A stretch of DNA of 64,000 nt from the NCBI GenBank assembly GCA_016617855.1, contig JAECUM010093720.1, forward strand, positions 1-64,000, read 5' to 3'. Below the pieces are notes generated by a model. That model did no database searches and was not told where the DNA came from. It saw nothing but the letters and a program-made list of their open reading frames with translations. This document shows, piece after piece, positions 37,063 through 48,999 of the stretch. Within the stretch, counting starts at the first letter, position 1. Every line of letters begins with the position of its first letter. Position numbers and translations under genes: made by a program. The DNA is from Megalonaias nervosa (Eukaryota > Mollusca > Bivalvia > Unionida > Unionidae).

Positions 37063-37492
37063 GATACCAACAAATTATGATAAATATGCAAAATAAAGCA
37101 AGAAAAATCAAAACAGGTAACTAAACTTTTTAATCATTAGTTTCTGCTAAACAATTCCAAGAAATTGTGAAAGAATTTGAATGTTAATTAGTTTTGTTCT
37201 CACATTCTTTGTACCACTGCAGTAGAAGGCATGTAACTATTCTACCTTTCTTGTCATCTCCCCTGATTACAAAAGGTCACCAATGGGGACAAATAAACAC
37301 AGGTATATATCTCCTTCAGACCGCTAAATCAGCAGTGCCTTGTATTCAATCATATGACTGTCTAATAATTATTATTAAAAAAACCCAATCAATCAATATA
37401 ATTTTGAAAGAGGATATTATATTCATATATAGTAACATACTGAGCTGAAGAAAAAGAAACAAATATGTAGAGGGGTTTTCTGGGGTTGGCTA

Positions 37493-37603
37493 TCATGACA
37501 AACCACCAACTGGAAAATCCTTTTCATATGAATCAATAGATCTTGTTACATGTACACTGAAATCATCATCTATTAGATTTGGAGATAAAAGTTTTCCACA
37601 GAC
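37493..37603 (-). CDS. Unidentified exon-like open frame
   Basis: On the minus strand a good acceptor (pyrimidine-rich 'atacttttcttctag') is followed by a 36-codon frame ending in TGA at 37493-37495. The peptide contains GKLLSPNLIDDDF and YEKDFPVGG and matches nothing I know. It lies downstream of RSAD1 exons but does not resemble the next RSAD1 segment. Confidence 0.22.
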   Translation of the reverse strand, partial: VCGKLLSPNLIDDDFSVHVTRSIDSYEKDFPVGGLS

Positions 37604-39046
37604 CTAGAAGAAAAGTATAAAATGTTTGAAACCCTGAACAAAGAACACTCCAACAAAAATCATGAAAGAGCTTGCAGTTGAGAAAGAAACTTCTCACATA
37701 ATAAAAGCATAAATAAAGCAATATTCGTGTTGTCATTACCTGAAGTGCAAAAATATGCATTTTCTTTCTGACTGATATTAAATATTTGCTTTATTTTTCA
37801 AAATAAATGATGTATCTATCACTAATCGCACTAATGTTATAATTATGCATATTCATTAATTACATTTGTCCCTGTTTTCACTTTTTCAATCTACGCAATT
37901 ATTACTTGAGCACAATGGGATTCAAACACATAGATTACGCTATACGCAAGGGCAAGAGTTACATGGGGACCTCTAAAAAATGAAGAATGAAGTGTCATCC
38001 TGGCTAGACATCGAAGACCATCGAAGGTAACATCACTGTTTAATGGCTGAATACTCATTTTATAATCTCATTGGAATAATTGTCAATAAACAGCTTTTTC
38101 TAATGAAAATTATTTGCTTTTGGTATAAATTATGTTTATTTTCAAGCTAACAATCTCTGAAAGATGGTGAAAAACAATTCCAATAGGTTTCAACTTGTCA
38201 CATACATGTTTGCCTCATGTGTATCTAAAAATCATTGGATACTATGTCACTGCTTTTTGCACAACAAAACAAGATTCTGTTTGTTCAAAAAGTTAAGACA
38301 TTTCGTTAAAAAAAAGTCAACTTTGAAACTCGTTTTTTAAAAATTGTTTTATTTGTGAAGTACTGATGCCATATTTCATTGTACATAACAGTGAAACTTC
38401 TGCTCATCCATGAGCACATCTCTGAGTGCCAATTCAGGAATTTTAAGTTTAAAACAAACTTTGAAACTCACTTCTCCATAGCCATCAAAGCTTTTATTTC
38501 ACCAGGTACTCAATTTGCTTGCCTTGCTTTCTTTAATGACAGGGATAAATAATGTGGTTTAATTGTTACTTACACAATATTATTTATAACACGTGTTCAA
38601 GTGACCAAATGAAATGAATTGACCTGAAACTCAACCATGACAGCTAGCTCTTACACAGGATTTCCATGTCTTTTAACTTTTTTTAAAATTCCATTCTCTT
38701 TATTAGATTTGATACAAAAAGACAATTAAAGTGATAATACAAAGCAAGTCAGATTTTAATTGCGTGTAACAATACAAAAAATACACCCACAAATCAAAGT
38801 TAATTAGGTTCTCACAGAAAAGTCTGTGACATAGCTGTGACAGTAGATAAGTAATTTTTCACACTGAATACAAGAGGGAATATCGCATTTCTGATGATTA
38901 CAATGAAACTGAATAAAAATATATTACTGAAAACAAAAATTTCACTTGATGAAACTTAATTCATTGCTATTTATTTCTTACAGCATTGCCACCATTAGTG
39001 ATATTTTCACCAATTGAAATTTTATCAAATATTGTTATTTACAATG
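37604..39046. other. Noncoding AT-rich stretch
   Basis: No gene or element was recognised between the exon-like frame and the second 872-bp repeat. A short minus-strand frame near 38400-38470 was considered and not kept. Confidence 0.5.
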
Positions 39047-39918
39047 TGTTACGTATCGGCTCATTCAAAAGTAACAAAAGAAAAGAGTGAAGACAACAAG
39101 CTTTGTAATTTTTAACAAAAATAATTTATTTCCCTAGAAAACACGGTGAAAAGGTGAAAATATGAAATAGGACTTACGGTTTGTGAAGAAAATCCAAACA
39201 TTCATCCTAGTACTGAAAAAAATACAAGTCCTACCACTAAATAATTTTAACTGAATCCAGGTTCGAATCTTGATGACGTTCCAAGATGGAGGACAGTGAC
39301 GTCAGATGAAGTCTTCACACAGATGTCCAGAATTTCACGCTGAACCACAATTTGTACTGTACTGTTCCAATTTAGAATGAACTTCACTGAATGTCTTTGT
39401 CCTAAACCACTTGTGTAGTTCTCCAGGGAAAAATAAATTATTATTTAAAAAGTAGATGATCTCCTATAGCTGTCATCTATAACAAGACACATCTCGAGCT
39501 CTACAGATGTAATGAAAAATAAACTCTTTCCAGCACAAGAAAATAATACCTTCTTCTCAAGATATAAGAACGACCGACTATTTCACCGGGACCTAAGTGT
39601 TTAAAAACCGAACAAAGACGTCATTTCATGCACACGCACGAAGAACGCGTGGTTATTTCGCAATAAACAATGCAATTTCACGTGGGCCAGGAAATGACTT
39701 TGGCAATAACTAATCGTTTACTTAAATCGACAAACTATGGTATGCAAAAATCATGCTTATGTGAGTCATACTACGTTCTAAATAAACACGATGTTTCTTT
39801 CAAAAATATCAGATCCTGTGAACATAATCATCATCACAATAAAATATAATGATACAAAAATTAAATAAAAAGAATTCAAATTTTAACACACAAGTAATTA
39901 AATTACATGGTCGTAACA
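39047..39918. mobile_element. 872-bp LTR-like repeat, copy 2
   Basis: Same TGTTACG...CGTAACA ends and same orientation as the copy at 34628-35499. No clean target duplication. It lies about 420 bp downstream of an RSAD1 exon, inside the following intron. Confidence 0.75.
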
Positions 39919-40342
39919 TGTGTACTTTAAAAAATTTGTAAATAAAATGTAACAAAATATTGGACTTTTCTTATAAAAGTTGATAATTTCATGATGTTGA
40001 TCCAATTTCTGGACACTGCTGTTTTCAATGATAAAATGAGCAGTATATCAGGGTTTCATTACCAATTTTGATTGTGAATTTCTTCACATTCAACAAAAAA
40101 AATGTCTATTTATTTGGCATTTTCAAGAATAAAAATGGAATCCATGCCAGCCCCCACATGATAAGCAGGTTCTAAAGTTATCTAGGCATGAGTTATCAAA
40201 GGAGTGGTGTATTATTATTATTACAAAGACAGCAAAACGTGTTTCTAAATCAAATCCACGGGTGCAATGCTCTAGCAATGGCTATATTTCAACTCAGATT
40301 TTCAAGCCAAAAATATAGGGGAAAAGAACACATGGTTTTTAC

Positions 40343-40388
40343 CTGTACACCTACTGACACTCTGTTTACCCCTGCTGTCTTGAAATCC
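40343..40388 (-). CDS. RSAD1: RSAD1 exon: AGVNR-S-G-Q segment of the radical-SAM barrel
   Basis: This is a 46-bp minus-strand exon between a CCAG acceptor (40389-40392, with the pyrimidine-rich 'tttctttccag' upstream) and a GTAAAA donor (40337-40342). It supplies one base to complete an Arg codon left open by the exon at 50055-50187, then encodes DFKTAGVNRVSVGVQ. HemW-family proteins have the conserved AGVNRxSxGxQ strand of the SAM barrel at this place. It ends in phase 0. The following exons should start with the SL(D/N)D-type segment, but I did not find them at lower coordinates. Confidence 0.9.
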
Positions 40389-43300
40389 CTGGAAAGAAAT
40401 TGCATAGGATAAGCGGAATCAAGTTAATGACCACAGAGTTTAATGCAACAAAATCTAAAAAATATATCTAGATGGCTAAGGTTATTACAATTTACAAACA
40501 ACAATAAACCTATGGTTCCCCTAGAATTATACTGTAATATGCATATAACCTAATAAATGCTGATGTTAATCACAGTATGTACTGGCTTGTTGGATGGATG
40601 AGAGGTAACATTAACAGTATTTATGTCGATCAAATATATCTACTTTTCAATTCATAGTAATCCACTGTTTAAGTATTTTAAACAGTTACAATGACTGAAG
40701 TAAAGATATCCTTCAGAAAACTGGGTGCTCTTTGAAACCAAGTTGCATCTGATGGATCCATATTTGATAATTGATTATAAAAATGTGGAGCAGGTGTTTA
40801 TGCATAAACCTTTTCAGCAACATTCTTTCATTACCTGTCAGAATTTCATCTTTGCTTATAAATAAAAACTCTAATTTTAATCTGTGCTGCCTTTCTTAAG
40901 ACCTATTTTAAAAAAAGTGACACTCAGGAGAAATTATCATTGAATGCATTTTCCTTTTAAGACAGAATTACCTCCCATACATCATTCTCTGCCACATTTG
41001 TATAATTTGTGTTTTTATAATGACTACAGAGTTCAATCTAGGATTCCACCTGATGGGGATGATGGCTTGTGCTGATTTTCAGAAAAGGCCACCAACAGAT
41101 AATGAAAGAACCTGTCTGAAAAACTTGTTTAACAAAATTTAAACACAACTCTAAAGTATCTAAAAAAAGCTTTAGTGAGAGAGAAAGGCAACACCAAATA
41201 TAAGGTCTTTTTCTGCCAACTATTTTCCTGTTCCAAAAAACAAATGTCTTCATAACTCTGGTTCACTTATATGAAATAGTATTCTGCAGGAAATACAGGA
41301 AAGTAAAACAATAAATTCATTTCACTATTATCTGATAATAAATCAGATATAGCTCTCATTTCTAAATGACTGATTACATAGACATATATCTACCTCCATT
41401 ACTGTCCCATAATTATAATTATATAACAAAGATAACGTTGTATACAACTTAGTATTAACACTGGTCTCATGTACACTTCTCTGTATATCGTGATCATAAA
41501 AACACATTGAAGTGTAATGCGAAATTTTTTTTGTCTTATCACCATGCCGAACAAATGCACAAGTTTTATTTTACTAGGAAATAAGCTATTAGTCACAAAA
41601 TAGGCACATGTATATGTATCTGTGTGTGTGAATGTGGTATATGTGTGTGTGTGGTAAACTTTATTCCAACCAAATTCCTGACATTTACCATTAAAATTAA
41701 TGAAGAATCAGACTGTTCAGGATTGCATTTCCTTCCTTGACTATGGCACAACTTGCTGTTATGTGTGACATCATGGAGGAACTGGCCAACAAGAGTAATT
41801 AGTTGTCCAACAAGACAGACCAGGTCTTGATTCTGACTTCTAGGGTCAGTAAAGCTTGTAGATCATTATTATATTTTGAATCCTTTTCTTTCCTTATCTT
41901 TATTGCTTGGTTGGACTTTCTGCCCATGCAGGCTTTTAACCTGTGTCTAACACATTAAACAACTGTCAAGTTCACAAGTCATGCAACTGTCAAGTTTACA
42001 ACCAATGCATTGATATAACTGTAAAACAGTTTCACGTGTAAAAACATATTTGTTAGGTTTTTTCATACAAGACTTACATTTAAAAAATATTTCCCATTTC
42101 TACTTAAGTCAGCTTTTGAGAACAAAGTACCAGCAAAAAAGTCAATTTTTTTTATTTATTGGAACGTAAATCTTGGACATGAAGTTCAACTTACTGATTT
42201 GATTTTATTACATTTGAACCTAAGATGGAGAATTGTTAGCTTTTAACAATTAAATATTTTGAAGGTAAATCAAATCTCATGTTAATAAATAGACAATATC
42301 TTGTGTTAAACCCTACCCATGTTTACCCAAGTTCAATCCATTCAAATAAATATATTCTTTTAATTGGTTGATCAATATTGATTTTTATCAAGTAAATCAC
42401 ATCTCTGAATTACAAATACTGGCTTTTCATCGGTTAATCCAACTGAATATACATTTTTATGCTTGATAATGTATATGGATAATTATCAAGTAAATCACCT
42501 ATTTGAATGTTAATATTAGCACTGAAAAATAAAACAAAGTTACGGATAACATGGAATATTTATCTCACATCTTTTCAGATCTGACGAGTCTTAAAACAAA
42601 ATTTCTAATCTGCTTTCTGTCCATGGAGACATGCCAGAGATACAAAGATGTCATATAGCATACACATAGCAAAACTGCAAGTGGAACGCTTTCCGATTGA
42701 CAAAGATTTAGATATTAATAAAGAAATTGAAGATACAGGGAACATGAACAATTTCAACATTGTCTAATTTGATGGTTGGGATATCCAGGATAATCAGTGT
42801 TTAAATATACATGATGGCATGGCCTGGAGCTCTAAAACTTCCATGCTAAAAGTTGAGCTTTAAATTTAGTGTTGCCAAATCAAACTCAAAGTCAGAATTT
42901 TATGATCTCAAGGCCAGAAGCCGCAGGAACCAGAAATGCTACCAAAACAATATGATTTGATTCTCATCTATTTATGAGAGGAAAATATTTCAGCTGACTG
43001 TTTCTTATTAGTACCCTGAATCATACTGCATGTATCAATTCAGCATCTCAGTAAATACAATAAACATTAATGTGTTTTTAAGTTGGTGTGTCTGTGTGAA
43101 AGCATACATGAAAAACAACAACTTACATTTGGTATCTGCAATGGAAAATGTAGCAGGTGGGGGCAACTCATTTTAATTATGCAATATTTACCATTTGCTA
43201 TTTTACAGCTTTCATTTTTTTTTGTGTAAAAAAATTTTGTTCATTCAATGTGAATACATCCTCCTACAGAGTGGTGAATTGTCAATGAGACATGATATAC

Positions 43301-43565
43301 TGGTGCACCTTGCATGACCATGCGCAGAACAGTCATCTTTTCATTAGATAACATTATGCCAAGAGATCAGTGCATCGTGGGAGGTCATTCAGTAATAGCT
43401 ATCAGTAAGTACTGCATAATGAAAATACCATCTGCTCACCCCAAAACTGTATTTTAACAACAGCAATAATTAACCCATAGCTATTGTGATGACGAATTTG
43501 TCTGTTAGGTGGGTATACTGATGTGTTAAAATGATAAAAACAGAAAAAGGGAGTGCACGCACCAT
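40389..43565. other. Intron of RSAD1, proximal part
   Basis: AT-rich sequence without exons or complete elements that I can support. A 41-codon plus-strand frame at 42646-42771 has no known motif. The small dispersed repeat shared with 30165-30240 is at 40935-41010. Confidence 0.6.
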
Positions 43566-43569
43566 TTGA

Positions 43570-45560
43570 AGGAGAGATCTACTTACAAAATGTTCCGTTT
43601 CTCTAGGCCACATGTTGTGCTGCAACTATGGGTCCCAGAGAAAAATGCCTGTAATTTGTAGTGCTCATGAGTGGAGGCTGAAGGAGAAGGTAGTACGGAA
43701 TTGACAAAATGTTGCCTTCATGACATCCTCCAAGAAGAATGGTTCAGACAGGCCCATCAGGCAGCAGTGGCTTGAACCTCATTTGCTTTAGTGTCATAAA
43801 AGAGGTCTCTATCAGTAAGGGACTGATAAGCTCTTTGGATTGTGGTGACAATCCACTATGAGATAGTGGAGTCCAAAATATCAACGGAGCCCTTATGAAG
43901 AGAGAAAAGAAGTCTCCTATGCATTCTTTTCTCTTTAGATGGAAATGCAGTGCCCTAACTGAGCACAAAAATCAATCTTGATCATCTCCAGCACATATTC
44001 GACTGATAATGGGAATCTCTACTGGTGATGAAGCTACTAAAGGTAGCTGATATTTTGGCTAAAAATCCAATTGGCAAAGTAAACAGAATCGTAACTGCCA
44101 TTACACTGTAGACAGCCAGTGTCAACAATGAATGATTCTTGCTGTGCCTTCTTGCAGTAGCCAATGTGAGTAAAAACACAGTCTCAATAGAAGTCCTCAA
44201 AGGAAGTGTCACTTCAAAGTACATTTTGATTAAGGATCATAAAACACAAGATAGATTCCACCTGAACATGACAGCAGGAGACAGGTCTCTGCAGCTCAAA
44301 ATACTTAATGACATCAGTAAGGTAGGAACTGAACCAATTGCAATGCCCTGAGAGAATTTATCTGTTAGAAATGGCACACCTATAGCCCTTAATAGCTGGT
44401 ACAACACTTCATCAATCACAGAAGATTCTCAACCTGAATTTATAGACCTCGGATTTTGAAGCTCTCATGGCCTGAATGATGCAACTCACAACTGGGCCTG
44501 AAAACTTGTTCTGGCAGATAGATGACCTGAGATCAGCCAAGCATGAAGGTGGTGAGTATGTAGGCTGTTGTGTTGGAGGAAGCACGTGTTGTGACAGAAG
44601 ATCCCTCCTGTGAGGTAGAGACTTGGGTTGATCTATCAGCTGGTTTAGAAGATCGTTGAACCACGATTACCGCAGCCACAGTGGGTTATGAGAATAATAT
44701 GAACAGTGGAAGTTCTGACTTTTGCAGAACTGAGGTACATGTAGCAGTTGGAATTGTGGGAAGGCATACATGAACAGATGATCCTACTCAAAGCTGAATG
44801 TTTCCACTGCTCATGATCTCTGATCTAGGACTGGGGAAACGTAAAGGAGAAGTCTGCTGTTGAGCCTGGCAGAAGACAAGTACACCAGAGGATTTTCCCA
44901 TAGTGATAAAAGGGTTATAAAGCAGTGGAGTCCATTCCATGAGGACTATTTTGCCTGACCTGGACATACTGTCCTTCTTCCTTGGAATGTGGAAAACTTG
45001 GAGGATGATGTTCTCTGAGGTGGCCCATCAGAGGAGGTTCTAGACCTCCAATCCAAGCAAAGAGAAGAGGCATGTGTGCCTACTTGACATCAGAGATATG
45101 CTGAATGTATTGTTGATAAAGACCATGACCCATCAAACATACTCTGTTAATCCACCCTTGTGATGCTAGAAATATGGTTTTCATTTATAGGTTGTTGATA
45201 TAGAGGGACAATTCATCCCAATGACCCTGGAGAATTATGCCCTCTGGCTCCAAATAAGTGCCACAACTAGAACCTGACATGTTGGCAAACAGAAAGGAGT
45301 TATGGTCAGGTGCTTGCATGGGGACCTCAATCAGGAATCCATCCCAACTGATCCAACAGCCCAAATGGTGAAGAAACTCTGGTCCTAGAGGAATCTGAGC
45401 TGATAGAGCATCTCTCAGCAGTTTCCACCTTGTGAGAAAGAGAAACTGTATAAGGTGCATATGGAGATGTTCTAAGGTAATGAAGGATCTTAGCCAGCTA
45501 TCTGCCCAACAGGTGGCACCACAGAAAAACCCTGTCCCAATCGTTGGAAACCACTAGGAT
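43570..45560 (-). mobile_element. Decayed DIRS-like tyrosine-recombinase retrotransposon
   Basis: Read on the minus strand, the pieces follow DIRS order. First comes an RT/RNase-H end (45185-45460) with an FLFANMSGSSCGTYLEPEG block, the counterpart of the RNase H 'FTDAS..GWGA' strand with the Asp replaced, and an HWDELSLYINNL helix. Then a linker with a DLLSQH-type block (about 44590). Then the tyrosine-recombinase domain, with TVFLLTLATARRHSKNH near 44140-44190 carrying the box-I arginine. It ends with a LGPIVAAQHV-like tail near 43600-43640. The 5' RT catalytic half is missing, and stops and frameshifts separate all blocks. It sits in an RSAD1 intron in the same orientation as that gene and ends just before the THAP gene. 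Confidence 0.78.
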
Positions 45561-45651
45561 TTTATCATTCGCCAGGGCAGTCTATTGTGATTCAGTCAAA
45601 CGAGAAACAACTGTCAGAAGCTGCAAGCATTAAATTATAATAATACCGGTG

Positions 45652-45835
45652 ATGTGCTGCTGTGTACCTGGCTGTCATAACAGAGGGGGACATTCGTTCC
45701 CCAAGGGAAAATGGAGGAAACAATGGATCCATGCGATACAAAGAGTCAAGGATGCGTTTAAAAAGTGGATACCATCGAGTGTAGTCTGTAGAATGCACTT
45801 CACAGCAGATGGTTACATTCAAGAAACCATACATG
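45652..45835 (+). pseudogene. THAP zinc-finger gene, exon 1
   Basis: The ATG at 45652 opens MCCCVPGCHNRGGHSFPKG and continues to a VVCRMHF block. This is the THAP signature: two Cys (CVPGC), 35 residues, then C-x2-H, with the conserved FPK and W (KQWIHAI) between. THAP domains are zinc-dependent DNA-binding modules found in host regulators and in P- and Kolobok-type transposases. The exon ends in phase 1 at a GTATGC donor (45836). The in-frame upstream codon is GTG, so this ATG is the natural start. Exon 2 continues the domain but carries a frameshift. The gene lies in an RSAD1 intron on the opposite strand, about 90 bp from the DIRS relic. Confidence 0.8.
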
Positions 45836-46105
45836 GTATGCTATTTTTGCTTTTTTTTTTGCTCATTTCCTTCAAATATAGTTCAGTCTGACATCTCGTA
45901 TAATTAGCTATTAAATAATAATGTTCAAAGAAAACTGTACCTAAACATTTCCAGTAATTTTATTTTCTTCTGATGCACCCCACCAACCCACTAATGCATT
46001 GGTTTTATGTCAAGTGATGTAAATCTGGATATCTATTCATAACACTGATGATACAATTTTTTTTATGAATTATAAAATGCATTACTTTTAAAAAGATATA
46101 TTAAG

Positions 46106-46418
46106 GACAATGTTTTATTGATACTTTCGGTTCAACACCTCTTTCCAAGAGACTGATTAAAACTGCAATACCCAGTGTGTTTACATGGACCAAGGAACCA
46201 ACACCAGAGTTTATCAAAACCGTGCACTGAAAAGAAGTGCCCAAAGGAATATGCTTCAGGAAGCAACCAACAAATGTCCACACTATTGCTCTGAAGAAGA
46301 TGTTAACTTTGACCTAGATGCGATGAAGATTGTGGTTGATAACAATATTGACATAGCTGATGAACTCTCTCTCTCTCTTTTCTCTTATCTTCTTACAGTT
46401 AGGTTTATCTTTAGTTGA
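46106..46418 (+). pseudogene. THAP gene, exon 2 with a frameshift
   Basis: The acceptor TTAAG (46101-46105) gives the phase needed by exon 1. The peptide then includes LSKRLIKTAIPSVFTW, containing the AVPTIF-like box (AIPSVF) that closes a THAP domain. After the E of a TPE motif (about 46209) the frame runs into a stop near 46230. The next frame stays open with protein-like content (ALKRSAQRNMLQEATN, FDLDAMKIVVDNN) to about 46376, so one extra base in the short T run at 46210-46212 is the likely lesion. The 3' end overlaps the SAP-YqaJ gene tail on the other strand across a CT-rich tract (46365-46395). Confidence 0.7.
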
Positions 46419-46921
46419 GAAAGGGCATTTCACTTCAATGAGATGTCCATCCAGTGTAATACCATCAGCTGTGGTAGCTAGAAAAGGAGTTTTTTTTCAG
46501 AAATGTACATTCCACATCTGTTCACAACTCTTTTTGTAACCTTCATATAGTTACTGACATCAATACTTTCATATTTTTGTCCATGAAGTACTGCTGGTGC
46601 CCGTAACTTTTTATATTCTGTAAATGTATGGGCCAATGCAATTTTGTCTGTCTTCTCTGTCAATTTACATATGCCCCCAAAATTTGATGAACATAGTCTT
46701 TTACACCTTTCTTCCTTCCATATTGCACTTTTACTTTGATCGTGGGTGTTTCTTTCAATTGTCATAGCTGTTTCCAAGTCAATGTATATTAAATTGGTTA
46801 CCTTAAGAAAATAGTCCTCATGAGTTAATTCAAAGTAATCGTGGTCATGGGCAACTGCAATAATATTAGTGGGTTCAAAAAGTTGAAAAATTGGCATTGC
46901 TGAAATTCCTTCCATATTCAA
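46397..46921 (-). pseudogene. YqaJ-like nuclease domain exon, frameshifted
   Basis: The minus-strand frame contains WKEERCKRLCSSNFGGICK (about 46670-46725), matching the W-x-ER...RLTASxFG motif that opens YqaJ/lambda-exonuclease-type nucleases. Further on, a TADGI block and then LIEVKCP (46422-46445) match the catalytic D...(D/E)xK strand. A run of eight A residues (near 46490) breaks the frame between the two halves, with a TAG directly after. A GTAAGA donor follows at 46391-46396. In metazoans such domains occur in SAP/SWIM-associated proteins and some mobile elements. Catalytic geometry appears kept but the reading frame is not, so it is called a pseudogene unless the base run is a sequencing error. 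Confidence 0.72.
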
Positions 46922-47164
46922 ACAAGTATTTCTGAAGAAGTCTTAATATCTTTTCTTATTTTGATATTGTTTAGGGTCTGGATAAAATTCCAAGTTTGTC
47001 ATCTCAAAAGCACCTGCCATATTCAATTCTACTTTTGATAGGTGATCCTTTGTACTTTTTTGTCTGACGAAATGTTTGTAATTTCTGAGTAAAAGTTTCT
47101 TCAACTAAACAATGTCCTCAAAATGATCAAATACTGCTGTAAATACAGCATCAACATGTTTGCA

Positions 47165-47600
47165 GTAGGGATGAGGACCTATTCCACATTCACATTATCA
47201 TTCCTGACAGAGGACCTATTCCACATTCACACTGTCATTCCTGATAGAAGACCTATTCCTACTGCACATTCAGTCATTCCTGATAGAGGACATATTCCAC
47301 ATTCACACTATCATTCCTGATAGAGGACCTATTCCACATTCACACTGTCATTCCTGATAGAGGACCTATTCCTACTGCACATTCAGTCATTCCTGATAGA
47401 GGACATATTCCACATTCACACTGTCATTCCTGATAGAGGACATATTCCTACTGATCATTCACACTGTCATTCCTGATTGAGGATCTATTCCTACTGCACG
47501 TTCACAATGTCATTCCTGACAGAGGATCTATTCCTACTGCACATTCACACTCTCATTCCTGACAGAGGACCTATTTCTGCTGCACATTCAGAGTCATTCC
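47165..47600. repeat. 38-bp minisatellite, about 11 copies
   Basis: The unit is 'ggacctattccacattcaca' plus 'ctgtcattcctgatagag', with an alternative block 'cctactgcacattcagtcat' in some copies. It lies in a putative intron of the SAP-YqaJ gene. Confidence 0.94.
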
Positions 47601-47699
47601 AGATTTAATTCCTGCTTATCAAAAGATGTAAATTTTGCATGTAACTGATTTTGACATATCATTACAACAAGCTGCCCTAGCATGGAATACATCATTCTC

Positions 47700-47936
47700 T
47701 TATGCTGCCCACATGTATCTCAGGAAGCATTCATGATACAAATTTGATGCACTTCTATCCAACTTCTTGCCAAATTGGCTCAAATACCTCTCAATTTCAT
47801 CAATGTTCACCCTAAAAAACATTATATCACTATGGACATCATGATAGAGTTTGTCATGTGGTGTAGATATCCAAAACTCTGGACCTGGTGCAAAATTTTG
47901 ACCAAAGTTGTCATTTCTGTCATAGGCCTCTAACAC
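47700..47936 (-). pseudogene. SAP-YqaJ gene, middle exon
   Basis: The minus-strand frame starts LEAYDRNDNFG, which reads as the continuation of a SAP helix into a linker. It continues through a Trp/His/Phe-rich stretch and ends FLRYMWAA before a stop. A TTAG acceptor lies at about 47936. The entry phase does not fit the exit phase of the first exon by one base, so either the junction uses an unseen site or the gene is damaged. Assignment to the gene rests on position, strand and the SAP-to-YDRND continuity. Confidence 0.55.
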
Positions 47937-48296
47937 GAGAACAGAAAGAACATTCAGTATAATATTTGCTCAATAATCTATCAAATATATGTGTAATGCA
48001 GTAAATATTCAGTGAGAATCTAGTATATTTCCCCAAAAAATTGCTAAAATTGTTTCTAAGGCAGTCTTGAACTTTGCGAAATTTCACCACCCACTAAATA
48101 TCTAAAGAAGTTTTCACAATAAATCACTGAATGTTACGTGGATTATATAATTCTAGGGGCATGAAAATAATTACATAAAAGAATTAAAGTTAATTGTGTG
48201 AAAATGACATGCATTCCATTTTTTATGCAGATATGAGAAAATGTTATTTCCCATTGTCGACAACAATATTACTCGTTACACTGAATATATGCTTAC

Positions 48297-48397
48297 CCAT
48301 CCGCTAGCTCCTTCTTTTGCCCAGATAACTTAGCTCCTCGCCTTTTTAACTCCTCTCTGAGTGATGGCAGTCTCCATGATCCATAAGCTTGAGACAT
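48297..48397 (-). pseudogene. SAP-YqaJ gene, first exon (SAP domain)
   Basis: An ATG at 48395-48397 opens MSQAYGSWRLPSLREELKRR and continues GAKLSGQKKELADG to a GTAAGC donor (48291-48296). The order LPSLREELKRRGAKLSGQKKEL is a SAP helix-turn-helix, a DNA-binding module usually N-terminal in nuclease or chromatin proteins. With the YqaJ exon 1.4 kb downstream on the same strand, this suggests a DNA-directed nuclease. The exon itself is intact. No clear promoter was identified. Confidence 0.7.
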
Positions 48398-48999
48398 TGC
48401 TTAAAGCAACATGCTATCAATTCTTTGCTTGTTTGTCAAGGAGGAAGTAAAGCAGAAGTAATCTTGGACTGCGCTGTTCCATGCTGCCACCTATCAGATT
48501 CAAGGGAAGATAACTTGCTAGGATCCCTCACTGGATTCACAGCGGTGTTCAGGGTTCCCAATAGGGATAGGTAAAGACAAGAAGACAACAATGTTTCTAC
48601 TTGTTGCACCTCTAGAAGTGCCAGGATTCAATCTACCTGATCCAGTAGAACCTGGACTAAATTCAGGTTGTAAGTTAATCTATCGCCATGTCAACAAAGT
48701 CATGAGATGGAATGAGTTCCATCTCCTCCAGGGTGAGTAAAGACCCAAATGAATTACTGTGGCATCATCAACCATATTGATACTAAATATAAATCAACCA
48801 TATTGATACTAAATATAACTGCAATGGGTCTCCTACAAAAACCTTCATTTGTAACTAAAATCAAAAACTGACCACTACTTTGGACTTGCATACTGAGCAG
48901 TCATGTGACCTATGCATCATCTTGTGGGGTTCCTTAGTGTATAAAAGTTTCATTGAAATTATCATTAACTGATTCATTTTGAAAATAAATTAGTTGAGT
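48398..48999. other. RSAD1 intron, unassigned sequence
   Basis: It contains a tandem duplication of about 24 bp ('tcaaccatattgatactaaa') at 48768-48820. A minus-strand stretch near 48680-48745 is briefly protein-like but ends in a stop and was not called. Confidence 0.5.

Noticed and set aside
34628..39918. One complete LTR retrotransposon with two LTRs
   Set aside because: No reverse transcriptase, integrase, primer-binding site or polypurine tract between the repeats, and the outer flanks do not match; solo LTRs fit better.
42646..42771. A 41-codon plus-strand open frame
   Set aside because: No splice context, motif or homologue that I recognise; length is compatible with chance.
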